DNA of 64,000 nt, taken from assembly GCA_949361645.1 (NCBI GenBank), contig OX442431.1, forward strand, positions 3,033,122-3,097,121. Direction: 5' to 3'. Positions 36,162-47,060 of this stretch are shown here, in pieces. The position numbers and the translations under genes are program-made. Numbering within the stretch: the first letter of the stretch is position 1; each line of letters opens with the position of its first letter. The notes beneath the pieces are model-generated. The model did no database searches. It was not told where the DNA came from and saw nothing but the letters and a program-made list of their open reading frames with translations. Source of the DNA: Spongilla lacustris (Eukaryota; Porifera; Demospongiae; Spongillida; Spongillidae).

Positions 36162-37053
36162 CAAATGGTTATATATCTTGTGTCACTTACATGTTCCTTT
36201 GTATAGTGATGGTCCTTTGTTATAATCTCCATAACACCTAATACTCGAATGGCCTCATACTGATCTTCATCCAAAGGAAAGAGTGCATTGTACACACAGA
36301 GCGGTATGGAGTACACCAGCTGCAAACATCCCTTGTCAACAGTGCACAGTTTCAGTGTATAGTCTTCAAGCTGCAAAGATTGCTTTAATGTGGCTGTGAA
36401 GGTTGCTATTTGTTCTGCAGTGACCTTGTTCTCCTGTTCAGGTAACTGAGCAATAGACACTTCTAGTACACAGTAAGTAGTGCCCTTTGTGGTTGGCAAT
36501 CCTGAAGGTGCTGGGCACTCGAAGATGTTCCGTTTGGAGTATCTGTATACCTCATCCACATATGACTTAAGACTGGAATGAAGCTCAGCTCGGTCACTCC
36601 TTTTACTGTTTCCATGACTGCTTTCAAAATATCACAATTGAACCATGTGTAATAGTCGGATAGTATTGCTGAACATTCCAAGTGATCAGCTGTCTTAATT
36701 TCCTTCCATCTGTCCTTAAGCATGGGCACTTCTTTCCTCCCAGATACCACACCTCGGATATTTTTAAGGACCTTTCTGTACTCCTTGATTGACACATTCC
36801 TTTCCATCCAAGTATCAAACTGGATATATAATAACGTGACTGAGTTGTTTATATATGGCATCTGCATCTGCCTTGACTTGCAATAATAAAATACCTTTCT
36901 GACTTGGACTTAGATTAGATGTATCAAGGTACATAAATTGTGTATCTTTTCGTGGGCTAGGGCATCCGTGGGTAATAAGTCCCTTGAAATCACAATGTCC
37001 ACATCCACAGTTAGCCAATGCTGCATCAATATTTACCAATAAATCAAAATTAT
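36137..37053 (-). pseudogene. Second exon of the death-domain gene, two frameshifts
   Basis: The acceptor TTGCTTGCCTTTCAG is followed at 37053 by a frame that joins in phase to the exon at 37681-38038 (AAA G / AT AAT). It reads DNFDLLVNIDAALANCGCGH, shifts near 36835 to FDTWMERNVSIKEYRK...LSDYYTWFNCDIL, and shifts again near 36600 to LKSYVDEVYRYSKRNIFECP and LKLCTVDKGCLQLVYSIPL. The Cys-rich start and the CTVDKGC-LQL...LFPLDEDQ segment recall a C-terminal region I associate with sponge death-domain proteins. Its function is unknown to me. A GTAAGT donor at 36190 may end the exon; otherwise the frame runs into a MITE and stops at 36137. Assembly error could explain both shifts. Confidence 0.55.
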
Positions 37054-37680
37054 CTGAAAGGCAAGCAAACTTAGATTACATAATTTCGTAATTGATGCTT
37101 CATCAATCAGCATCAGGGAGGGAGGAAGGGATGGAGGGAGGGCAGATTGAACATTGTAACCTCACATTGACAAGAACCTTTTAACCTAAACAAATGCACT
37201 TAGAATCTGTAAGTTTGTACAAGTTTCAAAGTGTGAATGGCCTACAATTTCCAAGATGCTTAGTTTATATGTTATAAAACTGCATTATGATTTTGTATTG
37301 TCAAAAAACCTGCGTCATTACAATTTCATTGGTAGAATGCACTAGCACCCACTTGAGCCATTTTCTATGTGACTTTGAGTACATTTCCTCAATGCTAAGT
37401 CTAGGTTGAGATTCACCCCTTCCTAGGGTCTATATTTGACACCTACCAAAATCCAACTTGTCCTGAAATGGTGGCTGGGCCTTTTGCTAGACCAGTTCTG
37501 TGTGTGCCCTATGCCCCACCATGACATGTAAGTACATGGGACAGCATTAAGGTCCATGAAAAAAATGCCTACATTTAGGCATGTGGTCAGCTAATGAAAC
37601 TTAAAGAATGATTGTCACTGCACAACACGTGGTACTAGCTCACCCCCCTGATAAACATGTGCTTCTTCTTCATTAAATAC
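37054..37680 (-). other. Intron of the death-domain gene
   Basis: 627 bp between donor G/GTATTT (37680) and the acceptor at 37054; nothing else recognised within it. Confidence 0.6.
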
Positions 37681-38038
37681 CTTTAGTGGCTATTTGGTGG
37701 ACTTTATCAGCTGTATCCTTGTTTCCAACTTGTGTTAAAACGTCAAATGGTTTCTGGTATGTGGCATCAGGTCCCTGCTGTTCTTTCCACTTCAACAACA
37801 CTTTTTCCCTCTTCTGTTGTTCAGTATTCTCTTCATGATCAATGTCACTTATGTCTTGTTCATCCTTCAGCAATCGACGACTGATGATTTTCCAGTCAAA
37901 CTGCCACAATGCTGCCTCTAGAAGATATTCTTTGGAGCACTTCTTATCCATAAACTCTAGAAGAGGCAAGAGATGTTTATTAATAATCATTCGCATTTTT
38001 AGGAGATCATGTTTTGAAGTGGTTATGGTATATATCAT
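37681..38038 (-). CDS. Death domain exon
   Basis: Death domains form helical assemblies in apoptotic and innate immune signalling. From ATG at 38038 the minus strand reads to KVHQIATK at the donor. The six-helix pattern is visible: LLPLLEFMDKK..., WQFDWKIISRRLLKDEQDIS, DIDHEENTEQQKREKVLLKW (the conserved central Trp and the Q..K-LL-W helix), then FDVLTQVGNKDTADKVHQI. It has about 119 residues and no stop, ending in phase 1 and matching the next exon. No upstream acceptor precedes the ATG, so the start is plausible but unproven. Confidence 0.7.
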
Positions 38039-38634
38039 GTGGGCAGTAGACAGGAAAGATGTGAGGGGTATAATTAATGTATGAGTATGGTGTACACTTT
38101 TCAGATGGCACGAAATTGAGAGTTCTCAATTGCAAGGCTGAATGTAGTTGTAGCATGTATGCTAACAGAGGACATACAATTAATTGTTATGTCAATTCTA
38201 TTGGACGGAATCAAGCGGTTATGGGACAGCTGTTGATAGACATGGTTATGGACAATATATATATATATAATGTATAGATAGATTGGTTCTCATGGAGTTA
38301 GTAGAGTGGATCTTGCGTGCTTTTGGTAAGTATCGATTATACATGTATAGTTTGGCATAGTGTTACATAGTTAAATATCAATAATAAGGTTTATCCTTGC
38401 CCAGCATTTCAAAAAGTATTATAAAACTGCATCAATCAGGATAAAAATACCATAACCTACTTGTACTTGATTGTGCTGTGTTCAAACATTTCATAACTCA
38501 CCTTACATATTTAAATCATGTAACCTTTACATGAACCTTATTCCTGTATACCATAAATTTATACTAATAAAAATGCAGAGGCTTTTATATAACATATAAA
38601 CATTACATATAAAATTATAATAATTATAATTAGT
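38039..38634. other. No gene recognised
   Basis: AT-rich; probable promoter side of the minus-strand death-domain gene. No clear core promoter motif was seen. Confidence 0.45.
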
Positions 38635-39608
38635 CGGCTTTCAGAACATTCATCTGCCTGTTATATAGCATCTCTAAGCATGGCTGGCATGTGCTCTGAG
38701 ACCAATCAGCACCTGTTGAATGCCATCGATAAGTTTAATAAACATGTTTCTAATGAGGAGACGGTTACATTGGAAGCTATCAGGGAGACACCATGCCGCC
38801 AAAAGGTGCTTTCGAACAAATTGGAAGACAGCCTGTTTGCACAGCTTTTTTCAAAATCATCATTGCCTGACAGAGCTCGCCTTTTATCAGTTTCATCTCC
38901 CCATGCTGCTGCATGGCTTTCCACAGCTCCTTCTCCTGGTCTCAATCTGCAGTTGGAGCCTTCTGAGTTCCAAGCAGCCATACAATGGTGGCTTGGTGTT
39001 AGTATCTCAGGCTCTCAGGGTGCCACATGTCCTCACTGTCCAGCCCATTCTTTGGACCCTTTAGGCCATCATGCTTTGACATGCAAGCATGGGGGCGATT
39101 TAGTCATTCGTCACAACAGGCTCCGGGATGTATTTGCAGAGTCATGTAGGAGAGCCTGCATAAGTGCTCAGGTGGAGGTTGGGTATGGCTTTACATCTGA
39201 GGAGCGCCACACGTGACCAGCTGATGTCCTGGCAGCAAACTGGATGAGGGAAAGCCTGCTGCATTTGACTTTACTGTCACATCACCGCTAACCTCAAGTA
39301 ATTTACCTGAAGCGAGTGTGACAGCAGGGTCTGCAGCCTTTGCAGCAGAGGAGAGGAAGCATAAGGCCAATGACTCCAAATGTGCAGAACTGGGTTGGGT
39401 ATGCATCCCAATAGCTGTGGAGACCTATGGGTGTTGGGGCACTGAAGCAAAGTGGGCACTATCGCAGCTAGCCTCTCGCTTGGCCACACGTCAGAACTGC
39501 CCAAAGTCTGCAGCTATCACAACCCTATATCAGAGGTTGAGCATGACCCTTGTTAGGGCAAATGTGAGGGCTCTTCTTTCAAGGGCCATCTCAGGCACAG
39601 GCTACTGA
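38635..39608 (+). pseudogene. LINE-like RT C-terminal half, 5'-truncated and nearly open
   Basis: It starts abruptly at EHSSACYIASLSMAGMCSET, as a 5'-truncated insertion would. It stays open to SWLSTAPSPGL-type sequence, the knuckle [40 protein letters not shown] and QVEVGYGFTSEERHT. One shift follows, at about 39215-39310, then [20 protein letters not shown] and LSMTLVRANVRALLSRA to TGA at 39606-39608. An AT-rich tail with ATT/TAA repeats follows. It is the best-preserved copy of the RT family's 3' half in the window. Confidence 0.8.
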
Positions 39609-40127
39609 TATATTATTTAGTCTAGGTGGTAGGTAATGTAACGTTATGTGCTTGTTTATCTGTAATGTATTATATATATATACCTATATGTACATGTATC
39701 TGTATTGAAAGGTTTTTATTTTATATATAATAATACAATAATTATTATTATTATTTTGGAGTGTTTTATTACAAATTTTTTAAAATAATAGGACATACCT
39801 ATATATGGGACGGTGTCCAGCAAAATCGGGTTTGTGGGGTTATAATTTTATCACTATAAAAATTGCATGTTATACTAAGCAACATATCTTCGCAACGGTA
39901 CAACCTTTACCTTTCTGTACACATGTTCCTACATCATCTCTCTATGTTCGTATCCATTTTGAAGTTCTAATTATGTTCCATGGCGTCAGTGCAAAGATCG
40001 CTAATACAACAGGTTAGGATTCCTCATTTCTCCTCTTACGAGTGTTGAAAACGCGTCAAATTCGGGTTGTACATAGAAGAGTCCTGTAGCTATTGATTTG
40101 TTCTGTTCGTGAATTTCTACATCATCC
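39609..40127. other. No gene recognised
   Basis: AT-rich LINE tail, then unassigned DNA leading to an inverted repeat. Confidence 0.45.
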
Positions 40128-40310
40128 GTTACGGAGATACAGTCGTGCAAACTACATGCACATTTTCCCGCTTGATTCGCGCCAATGATATAATCACCGC
40201 CACCCCATACACTGAGCGGGACGCGATTTGTCAAAATCATTGGCGCGAATCAAGCGGGAAAACATGCATATGCCCGCATTTGTTCAAGTGTATCTCAGTA
40301 ACGGACAGCA
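40128..40310. repeat. Head-to-head pair of a dispersed repeat, 27-bp perfect arms
   Basis: Arms at 40163-40189 and 40236-40262 are perfectly complementary over 27 bp and continue imperfectly outward (GTTACGGAGATACAG and its complement). Related single copies in plus orientation occur near 49300 and 53450 (GATTGTTCTGTTCATT... then GAGATACAGTTGAACAAG). This is therefore two opposed copies of one repeat family. Confidence 0.75.
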
Positions 40311-40589
40311 ACAAGTCTTACGCGTCCAACTTTCGATCAATCGTTACTGTTTAAAACACCAAAATGTAGCCTTTTCCTTACCTTTTTTGTTCGTCAATTT
40401 GTGCTCTCCAGCAAGTGCGGAATCGCTCCAAATTTTCAATATATAGCGCCCACATCCTTGAAAACAGGAGATGATACCACGCCCACATCCTTGACACAGG
40501 AGACATGTGGCCATTCTGCTGGATACCTTAAAATGTACAAGCACACAGCAGGAGTGATTCGTCATATCTACACACACATCACACACGCA

Positions 40590-40743
40590 CACTCCCTCCC
40601 TCCCCTTGCTCTCCATCCCTCCCCTTCCCTCCACTCTCCTCCCTTCCCTTCCCCCTCCTCCCTCCCTCTCTCTCCTCCCTCCTTTTATCCCTCCCACTCC
40701 CCTCCCCTCCCCTCCCCTCCATCCCTCCCTCCCTCCTTTCCAG
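40590..40743 (+). other. C/T-rich tract ending in splice acceptor
   Basis: About 150 bp of almost pure pyrimidine on the plus strand ends in TTTCCAG at 40743, the acceptor of the first DOMON exon. Confidence 0.8.
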
Positions 40744-41149
40744 ACCACTGTGATCAAGACAACTGCAGCTTCTATCTCACTATTACAGTCCACTCTAATG
40801 ACCCAACTTACATGTACATAGATTTTATGATTGAGGGAAAAGCAGCAGGATGTGTGGCTGTTGGTCTTTCTTCTTCAGGTGATATGGTAAACATATAGAT
40901 ACACTGCATTTTCATTTACTGATCACTGGCCCCAAGGATGACTCCGATGTGCTGGCATGTGCTGTTGACCCTCAGACTGGGAGCATTGCTGTTGTTGATG
41001 CATGTAATGTACCTGATGTAGACAATGATGTGCGAGACACTATACAGGTACGTTTGAATGTAGATATGAATACAATGGATATCACTATTCGGTCAACAGA
41101 ACCTTCATCTTTACTCCACAAATTTCACTGATGGATGGATACATTGCAA
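40744..41149 (+). CDS. DOMON domain, three small exons
   Basis: DOMON domains bind haem or sugars in secreted and membrane proteins. Exons are 40744-40886, 40937-41047 and 41100-41149, separated by GT/AG introns of only 50 and 52 bp, with joins in phase 0. The translation runs DHCDQDNCSFYLTITV, MYIDFMIEGKAAGCVAVGLS, then DDSDVLACAVDPQTGSIAVV, DACN, then NLHLYSTNFTDGWIHC. This matches the DOMON pattern of a central GWVAVGxS strand, DDVLAC, an (S)V-D..N strand and a final G-I-C strand. The donor at 41150 (GTATGT) implies a further exon; the N-terminal exon is also missing. An alternative unspliced frame to 41131 fits the domain less well. Confidence 0.7.
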
Positions 41150-42500
41150 GTATGTTTCCTTAGTGAGTGCATGAGACTAAGCTAAGTATCAGATTAGCCC
41201 CCATAATTGTTTTGCTTTCCAGACTATATTCACCATTTTTCATAAATTCATGGCTTGATAAATTCATTCAGTCAGGACCAGCATGTAGCTACTTTGCTGA
41301 ACCATCTAGTAGTGGCATCACTATATGAGGGTGGCTGCTAAACACTACTTGAAAGACTATAGGATTATGGTGTCAAGTGGCCATTGCTTCCTTGGAAGTA
41401 TGATTGGTACTCTGGAATACTGCTAAACAAAAAGGGTAGAGGTTGTAAACAATAAAATTCAATAAAATTCGAGTTGATGTCTCCATTACACAGTGTAAAC
41501 CAAACTTGGTGTAATTTTCCAACCTAGTTCTGGTGTTTTATTTTTATTTTTGGTCTGAAATTTGAACCACCTATAAAAAAAGTTGCCACAAGTGGTATTC
41601 AACCCTCAGGCACGTACTTTCCATCCCCCAGCACCCAAACTTGCCATCTCACCAGTTATTAATTACAACTGATTAATTTATATACATGTAGACAGGATAG
41701 CTGAAGGTCAGCCCAGCCCGTCATGTTGACCTGCCAGGCTGGGCTTTCAGCTTGGCCTCCCTGACCTGACAGGTCAGGGTCCACCTACACGGCAAGAAGT
41801 GGGGGAACACCATGCATGTGCCTGGAATTGTATGGCATTTCATTTGTGTGCTGCTTTGACTGATTTTGCCCTGACGCATTTAGGAAGCTATTTTTACATT
41901 ATGGTGTGTTTTTTTCACTATTGGACATGCGAGTATATTCTGAAGTGATTCTACATATATGTAGCATTATAAATGTAATTTACTTGATCACATATAGAGA
42001 TGTGGGCCCAAGCACATTTTTGTCCACATTACTTATATCCTGGTACATATTGTTGCAAAAACTAACCCTTTTAATGGAGATGAAGGTGGAAGAGAGGAAC
42101 GAACTGTCAACTGATTCTCAACCATTTAGCATGATGTGCTTCATTGATCTGGGTTACAAATTCTGTTCCAGGTGATTAATATGTTATCCAAATAATGGAG
42201 TTCTTTAGAATGCATGGTCTGCTGTTTACTGGACTGAGAAACTCCCTTTGTAGTAACCAAAAATGCAAGTGCAGCCCTTGTATGGATCTAGTTGTGATCA
42301 ACACATGACCTTAATGTGGCACAGACGATTATCGTTATGTGCACATACTTGCTGCTCAAAGAGTTAAGGGGGAACCTTCATTGTAAAATACTGTTCAACT
42401 TGAGCCTTTTTACCTATGAGAGTGCTTTGTTTCTTGTTGCAAAGCTTTGATCACATGAGTTGGATTGATTTGCTTCACAAATTAACCCACATTGATGTAT
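41150..42500. other. No gene recognised
   Basis: Mixed spacer. A 50-bp dyad-rich segment near 41700-41790 (repeated TGACCTG/CAGGTCA) is the only structure noticed. Confidence 0.45.
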
Positions 42501-42501
42501 T

Positions 42502-42720
42502 TCAAACCAAACTGTTAAGTTTGGACATTAAACCATAAAAACGGTTTGGACGGTATTTAAACCATGTGCATTTAAACCAATGGTTTGAAAATGTTTGGTC
42601 TGACGTATCAACCAATGCAATGTTATAATCAAATTCCTGCAGTGCAAATGAGAGTTTGTTCAGAGAGTGGTTCCAGATTGTGCAGAGACATTCACGTGTG
42701 ATCACACAACAGCTCTTAAG
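42502..42720 (-). pseudogene. Possible Ty3/Gypsy RNase H scrap
   Basis: The minus strand reads VITRECLCTIWN, then SFALQEFDYNIALVD, recalling the L-LQEFDF-I segment at the end of the Gypsy RNase H domain. It is short and decayed, so this is only a suggestion. Confidence 0.35.
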
Positions 42721-43079
42721 TAGGAGGAGCAGTCATTAATGATGAAAATAGTTATCAACATCCCTTGCGGAACTTATGATCCAACTGCAAATGCAAAGCA
42801 AGCATGCACCACATGTTAGCGGTGTGATTGACTTCCACCATTGGAGGCACTGAATACTGCCAGGAGGTTAAGGGCTAAGGCTACTACATGATGCAATTTG
42901 AGAGTATAGTACTTTAATTTCCTTTAGCCCTGATCGACAGAGAGCGCTTTGAAGAGCATGCACTGAAAGGAAACGTGATTCAATGTACTTCCAGTACAGA
43001 GCTATCATTTTGACCTGTCACCTATGCTGTTCTGAGATGGCCATATGTTGTTTGCAGGATCGTCCCTCTCTACCTCCCT

Positions 43080-43660
43080 CATTGATAGATATGGGGGCCA
43101 CCTTGTCTCTTTAGCATGCATGCCCTTGATTGCAAGAATCGTCATTCAGAGGCATAATGAAATCAGAGACTGCATAATTATGAGTTATGACAGCATAGGT
43201 GGTGTGGAGACAAGTCATTGAGGAGCCAGATGTCAGAGTGGCTAATGATGGGCTGCAACTTGACTTAGGGATGCATGGCAACCACAAGTGGAGGCATATT
43301 ATTTGACATCAAGGTTATTGACACTGATGCTCCATCTCATTACAACTGTTTATCCAAATCAGTATTGAAGTCTGGAGCTAATCAGCTAAAGAGAAGAATA
43401 TTTATGAGCAGGCCATATTCAAGCGGAGGGGGAACAGTGATGTCAGATGTTTGTCTTCTCCAGAGAGAGAGACTGGATAATACTAGCGGCAAACTTGGCA
43501 CACAAATGGGAAAAATGCTATTTTCAAACTTATGGCATGACAAACCCGCTTTGCCATCATAAGGGCATCTGATTTGTGCTGGAGGGGCTCACAGGTGAAA
43601 AGGAGAAGTGAACTTGGGTTTGACACTGCTCTGACTCTATCTTGGGTTGATCATGAGTTT
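43080..43660 (+). pseudogene. RT-element C-terminal fragment of a second subfamily
   Basis: Traces: RYGGHLVSLACM, IQRHNEIRD (compare RHNRLRD in the other family), VIDTDAPSHYNC near 43315, and a C-terminus with ICAGG and VK-RSELGFDTALTLSWVD. This resembles the HNE-RD / DTDAPS / WR-ending tail of retroelement ORFs repeated in coral and sponge genomes. Many shifts; dead. Confidence 0.5.
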
Positions 43661-44008
43661 GGGCCGAGTTTTCATCATAGTTATGACAGGTTGATAATTT
43701 TACAAGCTATTTATAACAGTGCTATTTTACAATTTATGCTTGGATAATTTTAAGTAATTGCTTAATTTTGGTTATATGTTGTGTAAACTGCACTGATACA
43801 TGTTCCTTAGCAACATATCCGGTGTACATGTATGTGTGTGTGGGAGGTGATGTAGGAATAATGGTAGAGTTCTCAACACAGCCGAGTTAATGATTACTGA
43901 CTTCACTTAAACAAAAGCTTTTTTTCCATTTGGGGCTAGGGGTTAGGGAATAATTTGTGGTACTTTATAGTATGTCTACTGCAAATTTGTACATTGCACT
44001 CCCTTTAG

Positions 44009-44131
44009 AATGGACGTACTCCATTACACCTTGCTGCAGAGGGAGGTCATACTACTTGTGTGGAACATCTCCTTTCCTCTCCTGGTATTGATCTGGATAC
44101 TGCATTCCTAACAATTATTTTTGAGGTTTAA
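44009..44131 (+). CDS. Last exon of an upstream ankyrin-repeat gene
   Basis: Acceptor CACTCCCTTTAG ends at 44008. The exon reads NGRTPLHLAAEGGHTTCVEH, LLSSPGIDLDTAFLTIIFEV to TAA at 44129-44131. It is homologous to the last exons of genes A and B, but substitution and small changes after the repeat alter the final residues. The rest of this gene is not visible upstream in the window, where RT debris lies. Confidence 0.75.
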   Translation, partial: NGRTPLHLAAEGGHTTCVEHLLSSPGIDLDTAFLTIIFEV

Positions 44132-44298
44132 TTTACATTACTATAGAAACTTTACAATATCCTTGAGCTACAATGTATTGTATATGTGTACTGCTGATAT
44201 GTAATGTTTGATTGTAATAATGGAGACCTTGAGATGAAGTTGTGTATGTTATCAGTGGGAGGGAGGGGCATGACATTTGTAATCAAAACAGAGAGCAT

Positions 44299-44597
44299 AT
44301 ATGGGAACAGAGGACATGCTTAAGTTGAGAGCATGTATGGGAACAGAGGACATGCTTAAGTTGAGAGCATGTATGGGAACAGAGGACATGCTTAAGTTGA
44401 GAGCATGTATGGGAACAGAGGACATGCTTGAGTTGATAGCATGTATGGGAACAGAGGACATGCTTAAGTTGAGAGCATGTATGGGAACAGAGGACATGCT
44501 TAAGTTGAGAGCATGTAGGGGAACAGAGGACATGCTTAAGTTGAGAGCATGTATGGGAACAGAGGACATGCTTAAGTTGAGAGCATGTATGGGAACA
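44299..44597 (+). repeat. 36-bp minisatellite, 8.3 copies
   Basis: Unit ATGGGAACAGAGGACATGCT... of 36 bp. Because 36 is a multiple of three and few stops occur, open frames exist on both strands (12-residue periodicity such as MGTEDMLKLRAC). They are artefacts. Confidence 0.95.
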
Positions 44598-45199
44598 TAA
44601 CATTGCCCTGATAAATGTGCGAGATGTTTATCATATCACAGCATATATGGGACACTTTGTTGCCCTTAAGATAGCAGCACTCTGCAGTTGTTGGTATGTA
44701 ATCCTCCAGGATATAGCTGTCATCCAAGTGGTCCCTTAAATTCTAATCAGACACAGATGCAGAGGTCATGGTTATTTCAGAAGTTGTGCACAAATGCTGG
44801 TTGTGTTTGAGGCATTGTATCCTCCATATCTGTCCTGTCTCCTCCCTCTTCCCCTTCTCTCTTTCTGCTTACTCTCCCACTCACCTCCCGGTTGTGTTGT
44901 AGTTAGCCATATGCATGGGCATCCCCAGGCAGGGGGCCCTCCCCAGGCAGGGGGCCCTCCTAAGCCTCACTAGTGATAAAAGTGAAAGTTTTCATTACTA
45001 GGAACATACGCGCACCCCCCGGCCCCCCCCCCCCCCCACCCCCATGATCGTATTTAGTTGTCAAATTGCACCCCCCTCCCCCCTTCCAAAAATGCCGGGG
45101 GCACCCATGATATGTGCTAGTTTCTACACTGTACTTATGTTATTGCTATCTTATTACATAGCACACTTATATGCACATGACAATAGGGCGAATATCTCC
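44598..45199. other. Duplicated spacer with poly(C)
   Basis: Shared with about 54080-54760 and 63629-64000. It holds a pyrimidine-rich stretch near 44830 and a C run near 45020. No gene. Confidence 0.6.
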
Positions 45200-46695
45200 T
45201 GGGGTGGGGATGTTGAGGGCAGTAAGGTTACCTCCTGCGAGGAAGATGGCTATGTCCAGTGGAACACTACGGTACCCAAGACCAGCAGATTGATGACATT
45301 ATGGACAGTGTGAAGGGGTGGAGTCTGCAGAGGAACCTCTGCCACATCAATCAGGTGTTGTATTGGGAGGCCAGAGGGTCCAGCTGCAGACAACTTAGGA
45401 AAGGATCTGAGGATGTCCATAAGGCTAACATCAGATGGGGATTTGAAATCTGTGTTAGATGGGAGAGCAATGGCTGGCAAGCACTACTGGGGTGCTTACT
45501 GATGAGTAGCTTCCAAGTGTCATCATTATTGGGTGCCATGGGCTAGTTGGTGCTACGGGTCACACCCATTATTTTAGATCAGTTATCCTCTGAGGCAGGG
45601 GTGCAACATGGAGACCCATTGGGTCCTTCTTTGCTTTGGCCCTTCACAAAGTACTATCTGCCATCAATGCAGATGATGAATGTCTTGATCTACTTTTCCA
45701 AGCATGGTTCTTGGATGAAGTGGTACTGGCTGGATCATTGGGTATTTAGGTAAGTGTGAACTCTTTAGCCTTTCTCCTGAGCTGGAGAATGGAAGTGGCA
45801 TGGACCATTCGCATTCCCAAACCCATTCAGCTGATATCCTGGTCCCCTCATGGTCCATTGGCAAACCTGCTGCCTGTGATGGCACAGTTGTGAATCCGCT
45901 CAACCCAAGCTTGATTCTGGGAGCGAGCACAACTGTGGGTTACTTGGCAGCGGAAAAAGAAGTGGTCAAAATGACCAAGAATGGCCCAAAGTGTATGGAA
46001 CTTGGGTGGGAGTGCATTCCCCTGGCTGTAGAGACATATTGTAGTTGGGGAGAGAAGGCCCAGAAAACTTTCAACCGTACCAGCAGGAGGTTGGCAGTGG
46101 GCTCAGACTCCAGTGAAGCCATGGTGAAGTGCGGCAGAACATGTATGGTAGACTAAGCCTGACCTTGGTGAGGGAGAATGCTTGGGCTATCCTGGCAAGA
46201 TCCAGCTGGCCTGTTAGCTGAACCCTTGTGTGCTATGTCCTGTTAGTATGATTACGTGATGTATACATTGCCATTTATGCTTGTAAAATGGATACCATTC
46301 CAGCCTCAATAAGAACATCACCCTTAAATCACCCTTATATTTCATTACCTAAGCATTGTGATGTTCTGAAGTTGCTATCTAAGCCTGTTGAGGTTGCAAC
46401 CATGGTGGCTTTAATTCTGTTGCACTTATGTGGGAGTGTTTGTAAGCTATTGTTCACCTGCATGGCAAGAGCCACCCCTCCAAGTTTGGTCTCTGATCCT
46501 TTGCCAGTGTTTTAAGGATTGCTATGTGTTGGACACCTCTGATTCCACATGGCAGCAGGTTCAGCTGGTCTACACTACAAGAGCTTTGGCTTGTGGTCCA
46601 TTCGCTTCTTTGTGCTCCTCTGGCTTTGGTGACAGAGATAGTCAGTATCTTGTGCAGACAATTACTCTTTTTAACAGCTTGGTCATTCTATGAGT
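45200..46695 (+). pseudogene. Rearranged LINE-like RT debris before gene A
   Basis: Minus-strand 45480-45200 keeps an N-terminal RT piece (ILRSFPKLSAAGPSGLPIQH). Plus 45545-45770 is the RT core (RGATWRPIG..., DECLDLLFQAWFLDEVVLAG). Plus 45790-46219 is the C-terminus (HSADILVPSWSIGKPAACDG, KCMELGWECIPLAVETYCSW, ILARSSWPVS). Plus 46330-46695 is the thumb (LLHLCGSVCKLLFTCMARAT, DTSDSTWQQVQL), which should lie between core and C-terminus. Inversion and shuffling are therefore evident. The same C-terminus and thumb order occurs before gene B, so the shuffle predates the duplication. Confidence 0.8.
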
Positions 46696-47060
46696 ATCTG
46701 ATGATCTGAGCTGTCATGTATGTAATGAATTATTACGTAATGAAAAATCGTGGAGGGTCCTTCCCATGGCCCACGTGGTATGAAATTTACGCAAGATGCT
46801 CCCTGCCACGAAGTTAAAAGTCGGTACGATCTTTTAAAAGGCGTTTGACTAATGGACAAGTAGGGAAATAGTATTTAGTGAGTCTTGAACTTGTCTTTGT
46901 AAAATCATAGGACGCGCCCCGATGACCTGGCTTTCAGCATAACTATGTATGCTTCCAGTAGTGACTAGATCGAGCGTATGAACTGTCCCGTTGCGGTTCT
47001 GATGTACGCTGTACATGTACTGGTACGGAAAGTGAACATGATGATCGTATCTTTCTTCAG

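Noticed and set aside
44252..44603. Open frames of 99-175 codons on both strands over 36-bp minisatellites, also at 48178-48562, 57134-57674 and 63106-63633
   Set aside because: A 36-bp unit without stops is open in several frames at once; they lie in introns or after stop codons of the ankyrin genes.
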